A stretch of 64,000 nt of DNA from JAJFFW01 sp038531315 (lineage in GTDB: Bacteria; Pseudomonadota; Alphaproteobacteria; Caulobacterales; Parvularculaceae): positions 1 through 64,000 of the forward strand of contig JBCBBT010000001.1 of assembly GCA_038531315.1 (NCBI GenBank), read 5' to 3'. The notes below the pieces were generated by a model. That model was not told the origin of the DNA, searched no databases, and worked only from the letters and a program-made list of their open reading frames with translations. Positions 34,328 to 42,913 of this stretch are shown here, piece by piece. The translations under genes and the position numbers were made by a program. Position 1 is the stretch's first letter. The number at the start of each line of letters is the position of its first letter.

Positions 34328-36514
34328 TCAATCGCCGATCAGGGCGAGCCAGTCGTCTTCGCTCATGGTTTCAACGCCAAGATCTTCGGCCTTTTTGAGC
34401 TTTGAGCCGGCCCCCGGTCCCGCGACCAGAATATGCGTTTTCGCCGAGACCGACCCTGCGACCTTGGCGCCCAGCGCCTGGGCCCGCGCTTTGGCTTCGT
34501 CGCGCGACATTTTTTCAAGCTTGCCGGTGAAGACAATCGTTTTTCCGGACAGGGCGCTGTCGGCGGCGACGGGCGCCGCCCCTTCCGGCGTCACCTCGTG
34601 AAGCAGGCGGTCAACCGCCGCCGCGTTATGGGGCTCGCCGAAAAAAGTGATCACGCCCTGAGCGACCAGCGCGCCGACGCCGTCGAGATTGAGCATCTCC
34701 TGATAGGCCGCGCTTTCAGGGTCCGCCGCCGCCAACGCCGCAGACCGGAAACTTGCAAAATCGCCATAGGCGGTCGCAAAAAGCCGCGCATTCGTCTCCC
34801 CGATATGCCGCGCACCGAGGGCGTTGATGAAGCGCGCCAGCGAAATCTTGCGCCGGTCATTAATCGCCGCGAAGAGATTATCGATGGATTTTGTGTTGGT
34901 CGGCTGCGGCGCGCCGTCTTTCAGGACCCGCTCACCGTCCTTGTTGAGTTTATAGGTATAAAGATCGATCTCGCCCGAACGTTGACGCGCTTCCAGCGTA
35001 AAAATGTCCGCCGGTTCGCGGATAATCGCCTGTTCGAAAAAGCTCTCGATCTGTTTGGCGCCGAGCCCGTCAATATCGAACGCGCCGCGCGAAACGAAGT
35101 GTTTCAACCGTTCAACCGCCTGCGCCGGACAGACAAGACCGCCCGTGCACCGGCGCACGGCGTCTTCCTTACCGGTTTGCGGATTGATTTCGTTTTCCGC
35201 GCGGCTGCCGCATTCGGGACAAACATCGGGAAACCTGAATTTACGCGCGCTTTTTTTGCGTTTGGCTTTGACAACCTCAAGGACCTGCGGGATCACATCG
35301 CCCGCGCGCTGTATCACCACCGTGTCGCCGACGCGAATGTCCTTGCGCTCGATCTCATCGGCGTTGTGAAGGGTTGCGTTCGAGACAACGACGCCGCCGA
35401 CCGTAACAGGGCTGAGCCGCGCGACCGGCGTCAGCGCGCCGGTGCGGCCGACCTGAATATCGATGGCTTCAAGAACCGTTGTTGCTTTTTCCGCCGGGAA
35501 TTTGTGGGCGATCGCCCAACGCGGACTGTTGGAGCGCACGCCATAGCGCTCCTGATAGTCAAGCCGGTCAAGCTTGTAGACGACGCCGTCGATATCATAG
35601 CCGAGCCCGCTGCGCATTTCCTCAATCTTGCGGTAATGCGCCAGCAAAGGCTCGAGCGCGGTAAACCGTTCCGTCAGCGGATTGACTGGAAATCCCCACT
35701 TCCTGAATTGCCCAATCGCATCCATCTGGGTGTCGGCGACAGGCGCGCTGACCTCGCCCCAGGCATAGGCGAAAAACCGCAAAGGCCGCGCGGCGGTGAT
35801 CGCCGGGTCGAGCTGGCGCAGCGATCCGGCGGCGGCGTTGCGCGGATTGGCGAAGGTCTCCCCTTTGCGGCCGGCCTCGTCCGCCTCGCTCAACAGGCGT
35901 TCGTTCAGCGCTTCAAAATCCGTATGCGACATGAAAACCTCGCCGCGCACCTCAAGGACCGCCGGCGCGTTCCTGATGGACTTGGGAATATCGGCGATCG
36001 TCAGCGCATTCGCGGTCACATTCTCACCGACCGCCCCGTCGCCGCGCGTTGCGGCGACAGTCATAACGCCCGCCTCGTAGCGCACGCTCAGGGACGCGCC
36101 GTCGATCTTGGGTTCCGCCGTCATGGCCAGCGTGTCTTCGTCATCGAGGCTTAAAAACCGGCGCGCGCTCGCAATAAAGTCAGCGACGTCGTCATCCTCG
36201 AAGGCGTTGCCGAGCGAGAGCATGGCGCGGGCGTGGGAGACTTTTTCAAATTTTGGCGATGGCGGCGCGCCGACCTGATCGCTTGGGCTGTCGGCGCGTT
36301 TCAATTTCGGATGGGCGCGCTCGATCAACTGATTGCGGCGCATCAAGGCGTCGTATTCAGCGTCGCTCATCACCGGACGGTCGTCGCCGTAATAAGCCTT
36401 GCTCGCCGCGTTCAAAATTTCAGCAAGACGCGCAAGTTCGGCGCCGGCCTGATCGCCTGTTAGCGCCTTGACGGGGATCGCCGCCAGATCGGAAGTCTTG
36501 TTTCGCTGCGCCAT
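34328..36514 (-). CDS. ligA: NAD-dependent DNA ligase
   Basis: Seals nicks in replication and repair. Order: Ia domain with YYGDDRPVMSDAEYD, adenylation lysine in KIDG (136-139), OB fold, Cys4 zinc finger (CPECGSR...CTGGLVC), helix-hairpin-helix region, and C-terminal BRCT domain (GKTIVFTGKLEKMSRDEAK). The ATG at 36514 gives 728 residues; the frame runs further upstream only into recN. It lies 25 bp after recN, at the end of the dcw block. Confidence 0.95.
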   Translation of the reverse strand: MAQRNKTSDLAAIPVKALTGDQAGAELARLAEILNAASKAYYGDDRPVMSDAEYDALMRRNQLIERAHPKLKRADSPSDQVGAPPSPKFEKVSHARAMLSLGNAFEDDDVADFIASARRFLSLDDEDTLAMTAEPKIDGASLSVRYEAGVMTVAATRGDGAVGENVTANALTIADIPKSIRNAPAVLEVRGEVFMSHTDFEALNERLLSEADEAGRKGETFANPRNAAAGSLRQLDPAITAARPLRFFAYAWGEVSAPVADTQMDAIGQFRKWGFPVNPLTERFTALEPLLAHYRKIEEMRSGLGYDIDGVVYKLDRLDYQERYGVRSNSPRWAIAHKFPAEKATTVLEAIDIQVGRTGALTPVARLSPVTVGGVVVSNATLHNADEIERKDIRVGDTVVIQRAGDVIPQVLEVVKAKRKKSARKFRFPDVCPECGSRAENEINPQTGKEDAVRRCTGGLVCPAQAVERLKHFVSRGAFDIDGLGAKQIESFFEQAIIREPADIFTLEARQRSGEIDLYTYKLNKDGERVLKDGAPQPTNTKSIDNLFAAINDRRKISLARFINALGARHIGETNARLFATAYGDFASFRSAALAAADPESAAYQEMLNLDGVGALVAQGVITFFGEPHNAAAVDRLLHEVTPEGAAPVAADSALSGKTIVFTGKLEKMSRDEAKARAQALGAKVAGSVSAKTHILVAGPGAGSKLKKAEDLGVETMSEDDWLALIGD

Positions 36515-36539
36515 CTTATGCCGGCCGTGTCCTGAGGGG

Positions 36540-38252
36540 TTATCGCGAAGCGCGCCGGCGCGGTTTGGCTTTGGCGGGCGCGCGCGGCGCTTCGAGGAGG
36601 GCGCGCGCTGCGTCGCGGGCGGCTTCGCTGACGCGGGCCCCGGAAAGCATGCGGGCGATTTCTTCAATGCGCTCGGTCGCGCCGAGGACGCGCACCGCCG
36701 TCGTCGTCGACGACTTGCCTTCCGATTTCGATATTCGCCAGTGGCTGTCGGCGCGGGCCGCGACTTGCGGGCTGTGGGTCACGACCATCACCTGCGCGTC
36801 CCGGGCAAGACGCGCGAGGCGTTCGCCGACGGCGTCCGCAACCGCGCCGCCGACGCCGGCGTCCACTTCATCGAAAATAATAACAGTGCGATTTTCCTGC
36901 GCCGCAAGCGCGGCTTTCATGGCGAGCACAAAACGCGATAGCTCGCCGCCCGACGCGATGGATTTCAACGGACCGGGTTTTGCGCCTTTGTTGGTCGCAA
37001 CCATAAATTCAACGCTGTCGATCCCGTCGGCGCGTGGATGGTCCGTATCGGTATCGATGGCGGTTGCAAACGCGGCGGAGCCTAGCTTCAGCGGCGCCAG
37101 CTCCTTGGCGACGGCTTTGTCGAGGCGACCGGCGGCGGCCCGGCGCGCGGCGGAAAGCTTTTCGGCGGCCGCAAAATAGGCTTTTTCGGCTTGCGCGGCG
37201 GCGGCTTTCAGCGTTTCAAAATTCGCCTCGCCGTCGTCAAGATCGCAGAGCGCAGCGCGCGCCTTTTGGAAAAACGCCGGCAGTCCCGCCGCCGGCACGC
37301 CGTGTTTACGCGCCGCCGCCCGCAACGCGAATAACCGCTCCTCGGCTTCTTCGAGCGCCGCCGCGTCGAATTCAAGCGCCGCCGCAGCGTCCTCAACAGC
37401 GCTCCGCGCCTCCATGACCTCGGAAATCGCGGCGTCCATTCTTTCTATCGCGCGGTCAAGCGCCGGATTGGCCTCGCCAATCGTCTCGCTCGCGCGCAAT
37501 AGCCGGCGCGCGCTGGCCGCAAGTTTGTCTTCAAGGCCTTCGTCGCCGAGCAGCGACAAGGCGGCGGCGAATTCAGCGCTGATTTTCTCCGACGCCATCA
37601 ACAACCCGCGCCGGGCGACAAGCGCTTGTTCTTCGTCCTCGACCGGGGCGAGTTTTTCAAGTTCAGCGACGACATGGCGCAAATAATCGGCTTCTGCGAG
37701 CGTTTTCGCCCGTGCGGCTTCACGCTCGGCGAGGGCGTCTTGCGCGCCGCGCCACGCCCGATAGAGCTTTTCAACGCCCTCGGTTTTTGCGGCGAGACCG
37801 CCGAATTCATCGAGCAGCGCGCGATGGGTCGCCGCGGATAAAAATCCGTGCCCGTCATGTTGACCATGAATCTCAAGGAGAGACTGGCCGACGGTTCTGA
37901 GTAACGCGATGGAAACCGGCTGGTCGTTGATAAACGCGCGGCTCTTGCCGTTCGCCGTCAGGACGCGGCGCAGGATCACCGCCTCGTCTTCCGTCTGGAG
38001 ATCGTTCTCTGACAACAGCGCCCAGACATCGTGATCGGCGCGCGGCTCAAACGCCGCCGAGACCACGCCGCGCTCGGCGCCGGTGCGGATGGCGCCCCGT
38101 TCAACGCGCCCGCCCACGGCGAGGCCGAGCGCGTCGAGGAGGATCGATTTGCCCGCCCCCGTCTCGCCGGTCAGCGCGGTGAGGCCGGTCTCGATGACGA
38201 GGCTCGCCTGATCGATGAGGACAAAATCCTGGATGTGTAACGCTGTAAGCAT
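36540..38252 (-). CDS. recN: DNA repair protein RecN
   Basis: SMC-like ATPase for double-strand break repair. Walker A GETGAGKS near residues 30-37, a central Glu/Ala-rich coiled coil (~residues 150-360), and C-terminal signature SGGELSRFVLAMKAA with Walker B IIFDEVDAGVGG. The start MLTALHIQDFVLID at 38252 is the family N-terminus. 570 residues. It follows bamD after 205 bp and precedes ligA. Confidence 0.95.
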   Translation of the reverse strand: MLTALHIQDFVLIDQASLVIETGLTALTGETGAGKSILLDALGLAVGGRVERGAIRTGAERGVVSAAFEPRADHDVWALLSENDLQTEDEAVILRRVLTANGKSRAFINDQPVSIALLRTVGQSLLEIHGQHDGHGFLSAATHRALLDEFGGLAAKTEGVEKLYRAWRGAQDALAEREAARAKTLAEADYLRHVVAELEKLAPVEDEEQALVARRGLLMASEKISAEFAAALSLLGDEGLEDKLAASARRLLRASETIGEANPALDRAIERMDAAISEVMEARSAVEDAAAALEFDAAALEEAEERLFALRAAARKHGVPAAGLPAFFQKARAALCDLDDGEANFETLKAAAAQAEKAYFAAAEKLSAARRAAAGRLDKAVAKELAPLKLGSAAFATAIDTDTDHPRADGIDSVEFMVATNKGAKPGPLKSIASGGELSRFVLAMKAALAAQENRTVIIFDEVDAGVGGAVADAVGERLARLARDAQVMVVTHSPQVAARADSHWRISKSEGKSSTTTAVRVLGATERIEEIARMLSGARVSEAARDAARALLEAPRAPAKAKPRRRASR

Positions 38253-38457
38253 GACGGCCGGTTCTGCGCAGGAACAGCGCTTGCCCAACCAAGCGCGCCC
38301 GCCGACGCTAGCCGGTTTCGCCGATCCGGAAAAGGCGCATGCTGTCGGCGCCGATCAAAACGGCGCGGCGGCCCCGCCTCAAAACATAAAACCGCACCAA
38401 AACAAAACGCGCGCTCACAGACCGCGGCAAAACTGGCGCAGATGACCTGTTGAGAGC

Positions 38458-39441
38458 CTAAAGGGAGGCTTTCTTCTCGCGCTTGCGGCGTTCCTTGGCG
38501 GCGGCTTTTTCCGCCTCGACGCGCTCGGCGGCCTCGCGCTCGGCTTCGGCTTTCGCTTCCGCTTCAGCGCTTTCGCGCTCGCGATCAGCCTCTGTCGCGG
38601 ACTTGCCGTCGACGAGAATGCGCTGGCCGGCGTCGATCGCGGCCCATTTGTCAACCAGACCATTCCGGCGCAGCAATTTGTATGTGTCTTCATACCATGG
38701 CGAGCCGGGATAGTTGTGCGCCAGCACCGCTGCGGCGGCGCGCGCTTCGGTCTCAATGCCAATCTCTAGATAGGCTTCGACAAGCCGGTGCAGCGCCTCG
38801 GCGACATGGGTCGTCGTCTGGTAGTTGTTGATCACGAATTTGAAGCGATTGATCGCCGCGATGTGTTTGTTCTGCTTCAGATAGAACAGCCCGACATACA
38901 TCTCCTTGCCGGCGAGATGGTCCGATGTCAGATCAAGCTTCAGCCGCGCATCGCGCGCATATTCCGTCCCCGGATAGCGGCGCACGACATCGTTCAAGGA
39001 GGCGACGGCGTTATCGGTGAACCCCTGGTCGCGCCCGACGTCGCGGATGCGCTCGTAAAAGCTCATCGCTTTCAGATAATACGCGTACGGCACATCTTTG
39101 TTGCCGGGATGGAGGGCGATGAACTGGTCAAGCGCCGTAATCGCCTCTTCATAGTCGTTCGCCTGATACCGCGAAAACGCCTTCATCAACTGCGCGCGGC
39201 GCGCCCAGTCCGAATAAGGATGCTGGCGTTCAACTTCTTCAAAGAAGGCGACCGCTTCGTCATAGCGCTTTTGCTCAAGCCGTTTGGTCGCTTCGCCGTA
39301 GAGCGTTTCCACCGGCCGCTCGACATAATCGAATTTCTTCTTCTGTCCGGTTGAAGAACAGCCGGCGGCGACGAGCGCCGCAGCGACAAGGGCGATTTTC
39401 CCGAGACCCGATCGCGAGAAACCTACGCGTGAAATTGCCAT
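38458..39441 (-). CDS. bamD: outer membrane assembly lipoprotein BamD
   Basis: TPR lipoprotein of the BAM complex that inserts outer membrane proteins. Signal with lipobox VAAGC, then TPR units (YDEAVAFFEEVERQHPYSDWARRAQLM; YEEAITALDQFIALHPG). The C-terminus adds an unusual Ala/Glu/Lys/Arg helix (about residues 280-327) of near-perfect EAEA/KAEAE repeats that is not part of the TPR core. The start at 39441 gives the lipoprotein signal; the longer frame is not conserved. Confidence 0.93.
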   Translation of the reverse strand: MAISRVGFSRSGLGKIALVAAALVAAGCSSTGQKKKFDYVERPVETLYGEATKRLEQKRYDEAVAFFEEVERQHPYSDWARRAQLMKAFSRYQANDYEEAITALDQFIALHPGNKDVPYAYYLKAMSFYERIRDVGRDQGFTDNAVASLNDVVRRYPGTEYARDARLKLDLTSDHLAGKEMYVGLFYLKQNKHIAAINRFKFVINNYQTTTHVAEALHRLVEAYLEIGIETEARAAAAVLAHNYPGSPWYEDTYKLLRRNGLVDKWAAIDAGQRILVDGKSATEADRERESAEAEAKAEAEREAAERVEAEKAAAKERRKREKKASL

Positions 39442-39878
39442 AAACGAAAAACTCTCAAAGTGGCGACCATCGCAAAGCCAGCCAGCGCCGGCGCGCTTCA
39501 TCGTAAGGCCCCTTCGCTGTGATAATGTAAAGGCCTCGCCGAACCCGGTCAAATCTTAACACGCCGCGCTGCGCCCCGAAGCGCCCTGAGCGCCCTGAAG
39601 CACCCTGAAGCACCCTGGCTCACGTTGGCCGAAACACCGCGGGCGCGGTTAAGGATAACCGCCGAATTTGGCGATTTTTTGGAGCGCCCCGCCCCCAATG
39701 CCGCCGGCGCAACTTATCGGGCAAAATTTTCGGGCAAAAGGGTTTGGGAATGGCGTCGGACAGAAGCCTCTGACCGGGCTTGCCACGCACACGTGGGCGC
39801 CCCCGCCACGGCCGTCATTTACAGAACCACGTCTTAAGCAGACAAAATTCAGATCGACTAAATTGAGACCGTCTCAAT
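39442..39878. other. 437-bp bamD-lpxC intergenic region
   Basis: Contains the likely bamD promoter, a ~10-bp tandem repeat (39578-39616), and at its right end a 19-bp palindrome touching the lpxC stop. No gene was recognised; a 60-100 residue open frame on the + strand has no supporting signal. Confidence 0.55.
39578..39616. repeat. four ~10-bp tandem repeats
   Basis: GAAGCGCCCT, GAGCGCCCT, GAAGCACCCT, GAAGCACCCT in a row (10, 9, 10, 10 bp), in non-coding DNA upstream of bamD. Confidence 0.8.
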
Positions 39879-39879
39879 T
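39861..39879. promoter_or_regulatory. 19-bp palindrome at the lpxC 3' end
   Basis: AATTGAGAC and its complement flank a single C, and the palindrome touches the lpxC stop codon (39879-39881). No U-tract follows. It could be a protein-binding site or the stem of a processing hairpin. Confidence 0.5.
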
Positions 39880-40880
39880 CAGGCGGAAAGCCGCGCAGCG
39901 ACCGCGGTCGCCGCAGGGCTTTTCGGTTGCGTCGCGGCGTTGGCGATCGCCGCCGCAAGGCGCGTGTTGAGGTCATGGCCGGGCTTCTCGGCGATGATGC
40001 GCGCGCCCAACGGCGCCCCGATCAGCGCCAGATCCCCCAGAAGATCAAGCGCCTTGTGCAAGACAAACTCCTGCGGATCGCGCAGGCCTTGCGGGTTCTT
40101 CACTTCGCCGCCGTCGACGACGACAGCGTTTTCGAGCGAGCCGCCCTGACAAAGCCCCGCCGCCTTCAACGCGTCCACCTCGCTCAATCGACAGAACGTG
40201 CGCGCGCCCGCGATGCGGCCGCGCAGCGCCTCGATATCGGTGAAATCAAGATCGACCGACTGACGGCCGATGCAGGCCTCATCGGCGAAGTCGATTGCGA
40301 CCTGCATGGAAAAGCGTTGCGCGGGCTCGGCGCGGACAACCCTGTCGCCGTCGCGCACCTCAACAGGCTCGCGCAGTAAAAGCCGACGACGCGGCGCGCC
40401 CTGGCTGGCGACACCTGCTTCCATGAACGCGGAAACGAACGGCGCCGCGCTTCCGTCCATGATCGGCAGCTCAGCCGCATTCAGTTCCGCAACCACATTA
40501 TCGACGCCGCAAATCGCGAGCGCCGCCATTAAATGCTCAACGGTGGAAACAATGACGCCGTCCGCGTTGGACAGGGTTGTGCCGAGCCGCGTCGTCGTCA
40601 CCGCATGCGGCGATGCTTTGATGACATTTGCCCGGGAGGTCGACCGCGCGGCGCCGGACACATTGCTTCCGGACCCACTGCTTCGGGACCCAATGCTGCC
40701 AGGCCCAGTACAGCCGGACCCAGTGCGCAAGAGCGCGTCGGTTCTGATGAATACAATGCCGGTGTTTTCAGACGCCGGTTTGAGCGTGAGCCGCACGGCC
40801 TTGCCGGAGTGAACGCCGACGCCGTCAAAGACGACCGGAGCCGTCAGCGTCGCCTGTCCGCCTCCATCAATGAATGGCAT
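39879..40880 (-). CDS. lpxC: UDP-3-O-acyl-GlcNAc deacetylase LpxC
   Basis: Zinc deacetylase, the committed step of lipid A synthesis. Zinc and catalytic motifs STVEHLMAALAICGVDN, HKALDLLGDL and KPGHDLNTRLAA are present. Between GIVFIRTDAL and the conserved TTRLGTTL there is a Gly/Ser-rich insertion of roughly 20-25 residues, encoded by five 15-bp tandem repeats. The gene is otherwise intact at 333 residues. It follows ftsZ after 241 bp. Confidence 0.95.
   Translation of the reverse strand: MPFIDGGGQATLTAPVVFDGVGVHSGKAVRLTLKPASENTGIVFIRTDALLRTGSGCTGPGSIGSRSSGSGSNVSGAARSTSRANVIKASPHAVTTTRLGTTLSNADGVIVSTVEHLMAALAICGVDNVVAELNAAELPIMDGSAAPFVSAFMEAGVASQGAPRRRLLLREPVEVRDGDRVVRAEPAQRFSMQVAIDFADEACIGRQSVDLDFTDIEALRGRIAGARTFCRLSEVDALKAAGLCQGGSLENAVVVDGGEVKNPQGLRDPQEFVLHKALDLLGDLALIGAPLGARIIAEKPGHDLNTRLAAAIANAATQPKSPAATAVAARLSA
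40656..40730. repeat. five 15-bp in-frame tandem repeats inside lpxC
   Basis: Units at 40656, 40671, 40686, 40701 and 40716 (consensus GGACCCANTGCTTCC). They encode the Gly/Ser-rich insertion of LpxC at about residues 51-76. Confidence 0.85.
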
Positions 40881-41039
40881 TCAAAACCCTTCTCCGCGCG
40901 CGGCCCCTCACGCCCGTTCAAACTCTACTACGTGAGGTCGATTCCGCCACGCAAATAACGGATTATTTCGGTTTATTCAGGACGCGCAGGAACGCGTCCA
41001 CCGGCGTGCGAGAGGTAACCGGAAAAGCCTATGGAAATG

Positions 41040-41074
41040 ACAACAGCCGCCCTTTTTACGGGAGCGGCTGTTGT
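41040..41074 (-). terminator. inverted repeat after ftsZ
   Basis: ACAACAGCCGC and GCGGCTGTTGT form 11-bp perfect arms around a loop containing TTTTT, between the ftsZ stop and lpxC. A U-tract is missing downstream on the - strand, so it may be a partial terminator or an RNA-stability hairpin that sets apart ftsZ and lpxC expression. Confidence 0.55.
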
Positions 41075-41121
41075 GATTTGCACGCCGGACGAGGCTTGCC
41101 GCCCGGCCATTTAACCAATTT

Positions 41122-42807
41122 TTAACCGGCTTTTTTCTTCCGCAGGAAAGACGGGATTTCGAGTTCGGCCTCATCGTCCTCGTCAAAGAGATCGCCGCGC
41201 ATCATCGAGCTTGGCTTGGCGCTCTCCGGCGGGCGCGCCGGCGGCGTCTCGCGCTTCGGCGGCGCGCCAATCGATTTCAACATGTCGACGGCGACTTCAA
41301 TCGAATGTTTGCCCAGCGACTGCGCCTCGCGGAAGGGATTGCGCGCCGCTTTGCCGGCGTCCGCCGGTTGCGGACGCGCCGCGGGCCGGCGCACCGGCGA
41401 TTTCGCCGCCGGCGCCGGGCTCGTCTGGCCGAGGGTCGATGGCGGCATTGATTGCGCGTTCGTCTCGGTGAGCATCTTCTTGATCCGCTCGTGGACATCG
41501 CCGACCGGGTTGGCGCCGTCGATTGCGGAGGCCGGCGCGGAAACGGGCGCCGTTGCGCCGCGCACCGGCGGTTGCTGTGGCGGTTGGTTCGGTGCGGCGG
41601 GGCGGCTGCGGCCCGGCGCTTTCGCGGCGAGGTTTGAGGCGTCGGCGGCGCGTTTTACGGAAACCGTTTGTACAGGAACGGATTGCGCTGCGGCGTGCTG
41701 CGCGCCGGCGTCTTGCGCGAGGACCGGTTGCGGCGCCGGATCAGCGGCGGCTTGCGGCGGCGCATCAGCAGAAACCGGATCGCGCCATGGCCGCGCGGCG
41801 GGGGCCTGCGTCTTGACTTCCGGCGGGCGGTTCTCGCGCACCGCTGTGTCGATCCCGGTCGCGACCACGGAAACCCGGACCTTGCCTTCAAGGTCCTGAT
41901 TGAACGTCGATCCGACAATAATATTCGCATCGGGATCAACTTCGGCGCGGATACGGTTCGCCGCCTCGTCAACCTCAAAGAGCGTCATATCCATGGAACC
42001 GGTGATGTTGATGAGAACGCCGCGCGCGCCCTTCATCGAGACCTCGTCGAGCAGCGGATTGGAGATCGCCGCTTCGGCCGCCTGTATGGCGCGCTTGTCG
42101 CCTTCGGCCTCGCCGGTGCCCATCATGGCCTTGCCCATCTCGCTCATCACGGTGCGGACATCGTTGAAGTCAAGATTGATCAGTCCCGGCATCACCATGA
42201 GATCGGTGATCCCGCGCACGCCCGAATGCAGCACCTGATCGGCGAGCGCGAAGGCTTCGTGGAAGGTCGTGCGTTCATTGGCGATCGAGAAAAGGTTCTG
42301 GTTCGGAATAATCAGAAGCGTGTCGACATGTTCCTGCAGCGCTTCGATGCCGGCGGAGGCGATCTTCATGCGGCGCGCGCCTTCGAAGTGGAACGGCTTG
42401 GTGACAACGCCGACGGTCAGGATATCGCGCTCCTTGGCGGCTTTGGCGATGACGGGCGCCGCGCCGGTGCCGGTGCCGCCGCCCATGCCGGCGGTGACAA
42501 ACAGCATGTGGGCGTTGCCGACATGTTCGAGCAGTTCATCGAGCGACTCTTCGGCGGCGGCGCGCCCAACGTCAGGCAGCGAGCCGGCGCCGAGCCCTTG
42601 CGTCGTTGAGACGCCGAGCTGAATGCGCTTTTCGGCCTTGGAAAGACCGAGCGCTTGCGCATCGGTGTTGGCGACCAGAAATTCAACGCCCTCGAGCGCG
42701 CTGTCGATCATGTTGTTGACCGCATTGCCCCCCGCGCCGCCGACGCCGATCACGGAAATCCGTGGCTTGAGTTCCGTCATTTCCGGCACGCTGAGGTTTA
42801 GAGGCAT
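41122..42807 (-). CDS. ftsZ: cell division protein FtsZ
   Basis: Tubulin-like GTPase forming the Z-ring. GTP-binding GVGGAGGNAVNNMI and the tubulin signature GGGTGTG (109-115) are intact. The core ends around residue 320 and is followed by a long Ala/Pro/Gln-rich linker (~200 residues). The conserved C-terminal peptide EIPSFLRKKKAG binds FtsA and other partners. The start at 42807 (MPLNLSVPEMTEL) is taken from family agreement. 561 residues, long because of the linker, as in many alphaproteobacteria. Confidence 0.97.
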   Translation of the reverse strand: MPLNLSVPEMTELKPRISVIGVGGAGGNAVNNMIDSALEGVEFLVANTDAQALGLSKAEKRIQLGVSTTQGLGAGSLPDVGRAAAEESLDELLEHVGNAHMLFVTAGMGGGTGTGAAPVIAKAAKERDILTVGVVTKPFHFEGARRMKIASAGIEALQEHVDTLLIIPNQNLFSIANERTTFHEAFALADQVLHSGVRGITDLMVMPGLINLDFNDVRTVMSEMGKAMMGTGEAEGDKRAIQAAEAAISNPLLDEVSMKGARGVLINITGSMDMTLFEVDEAANRIRAEVDPDANIIVGSTFNQDLEGKVRVSVVATGIDTAVRENRPPEVKTQAPAARPWRDPVSADAPPQAAADPAPQPVLAQDAGAQHAAAQSVPVQTVSVKRAADASNLAAKAPGRSRPAAPNQPPQQPPVRGATAPVSAPASAIDGANPVGDVHERIKKMLTETNAQSMPPSTLGQTSPAPAAKSPVRRPAARPQPADAGKAARNPFREAQSLGKHSIEVAVDMLKSIGAPPKRETPPARPPESAKPSSMMRGDLFDEDDEAELEIPSFLRKKKAG

Positions 42808-42913
42808 GTCACTCTCCGGTTCGCCCAAATTGGTTTTAATTGTGAATTTAAAGACTTCGTTCAGACCCCTTAACAAATGGTTAACGCGGGCCTTTTGGAC
42901 GGATGAAAACGGC

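Noticed and set aside
34433..36154. 573-codon open frame on the + strand
   Set aside because: Fully antisense to ligA, with Arg-rich low-similarity translation typical of high-GC shadow frames.
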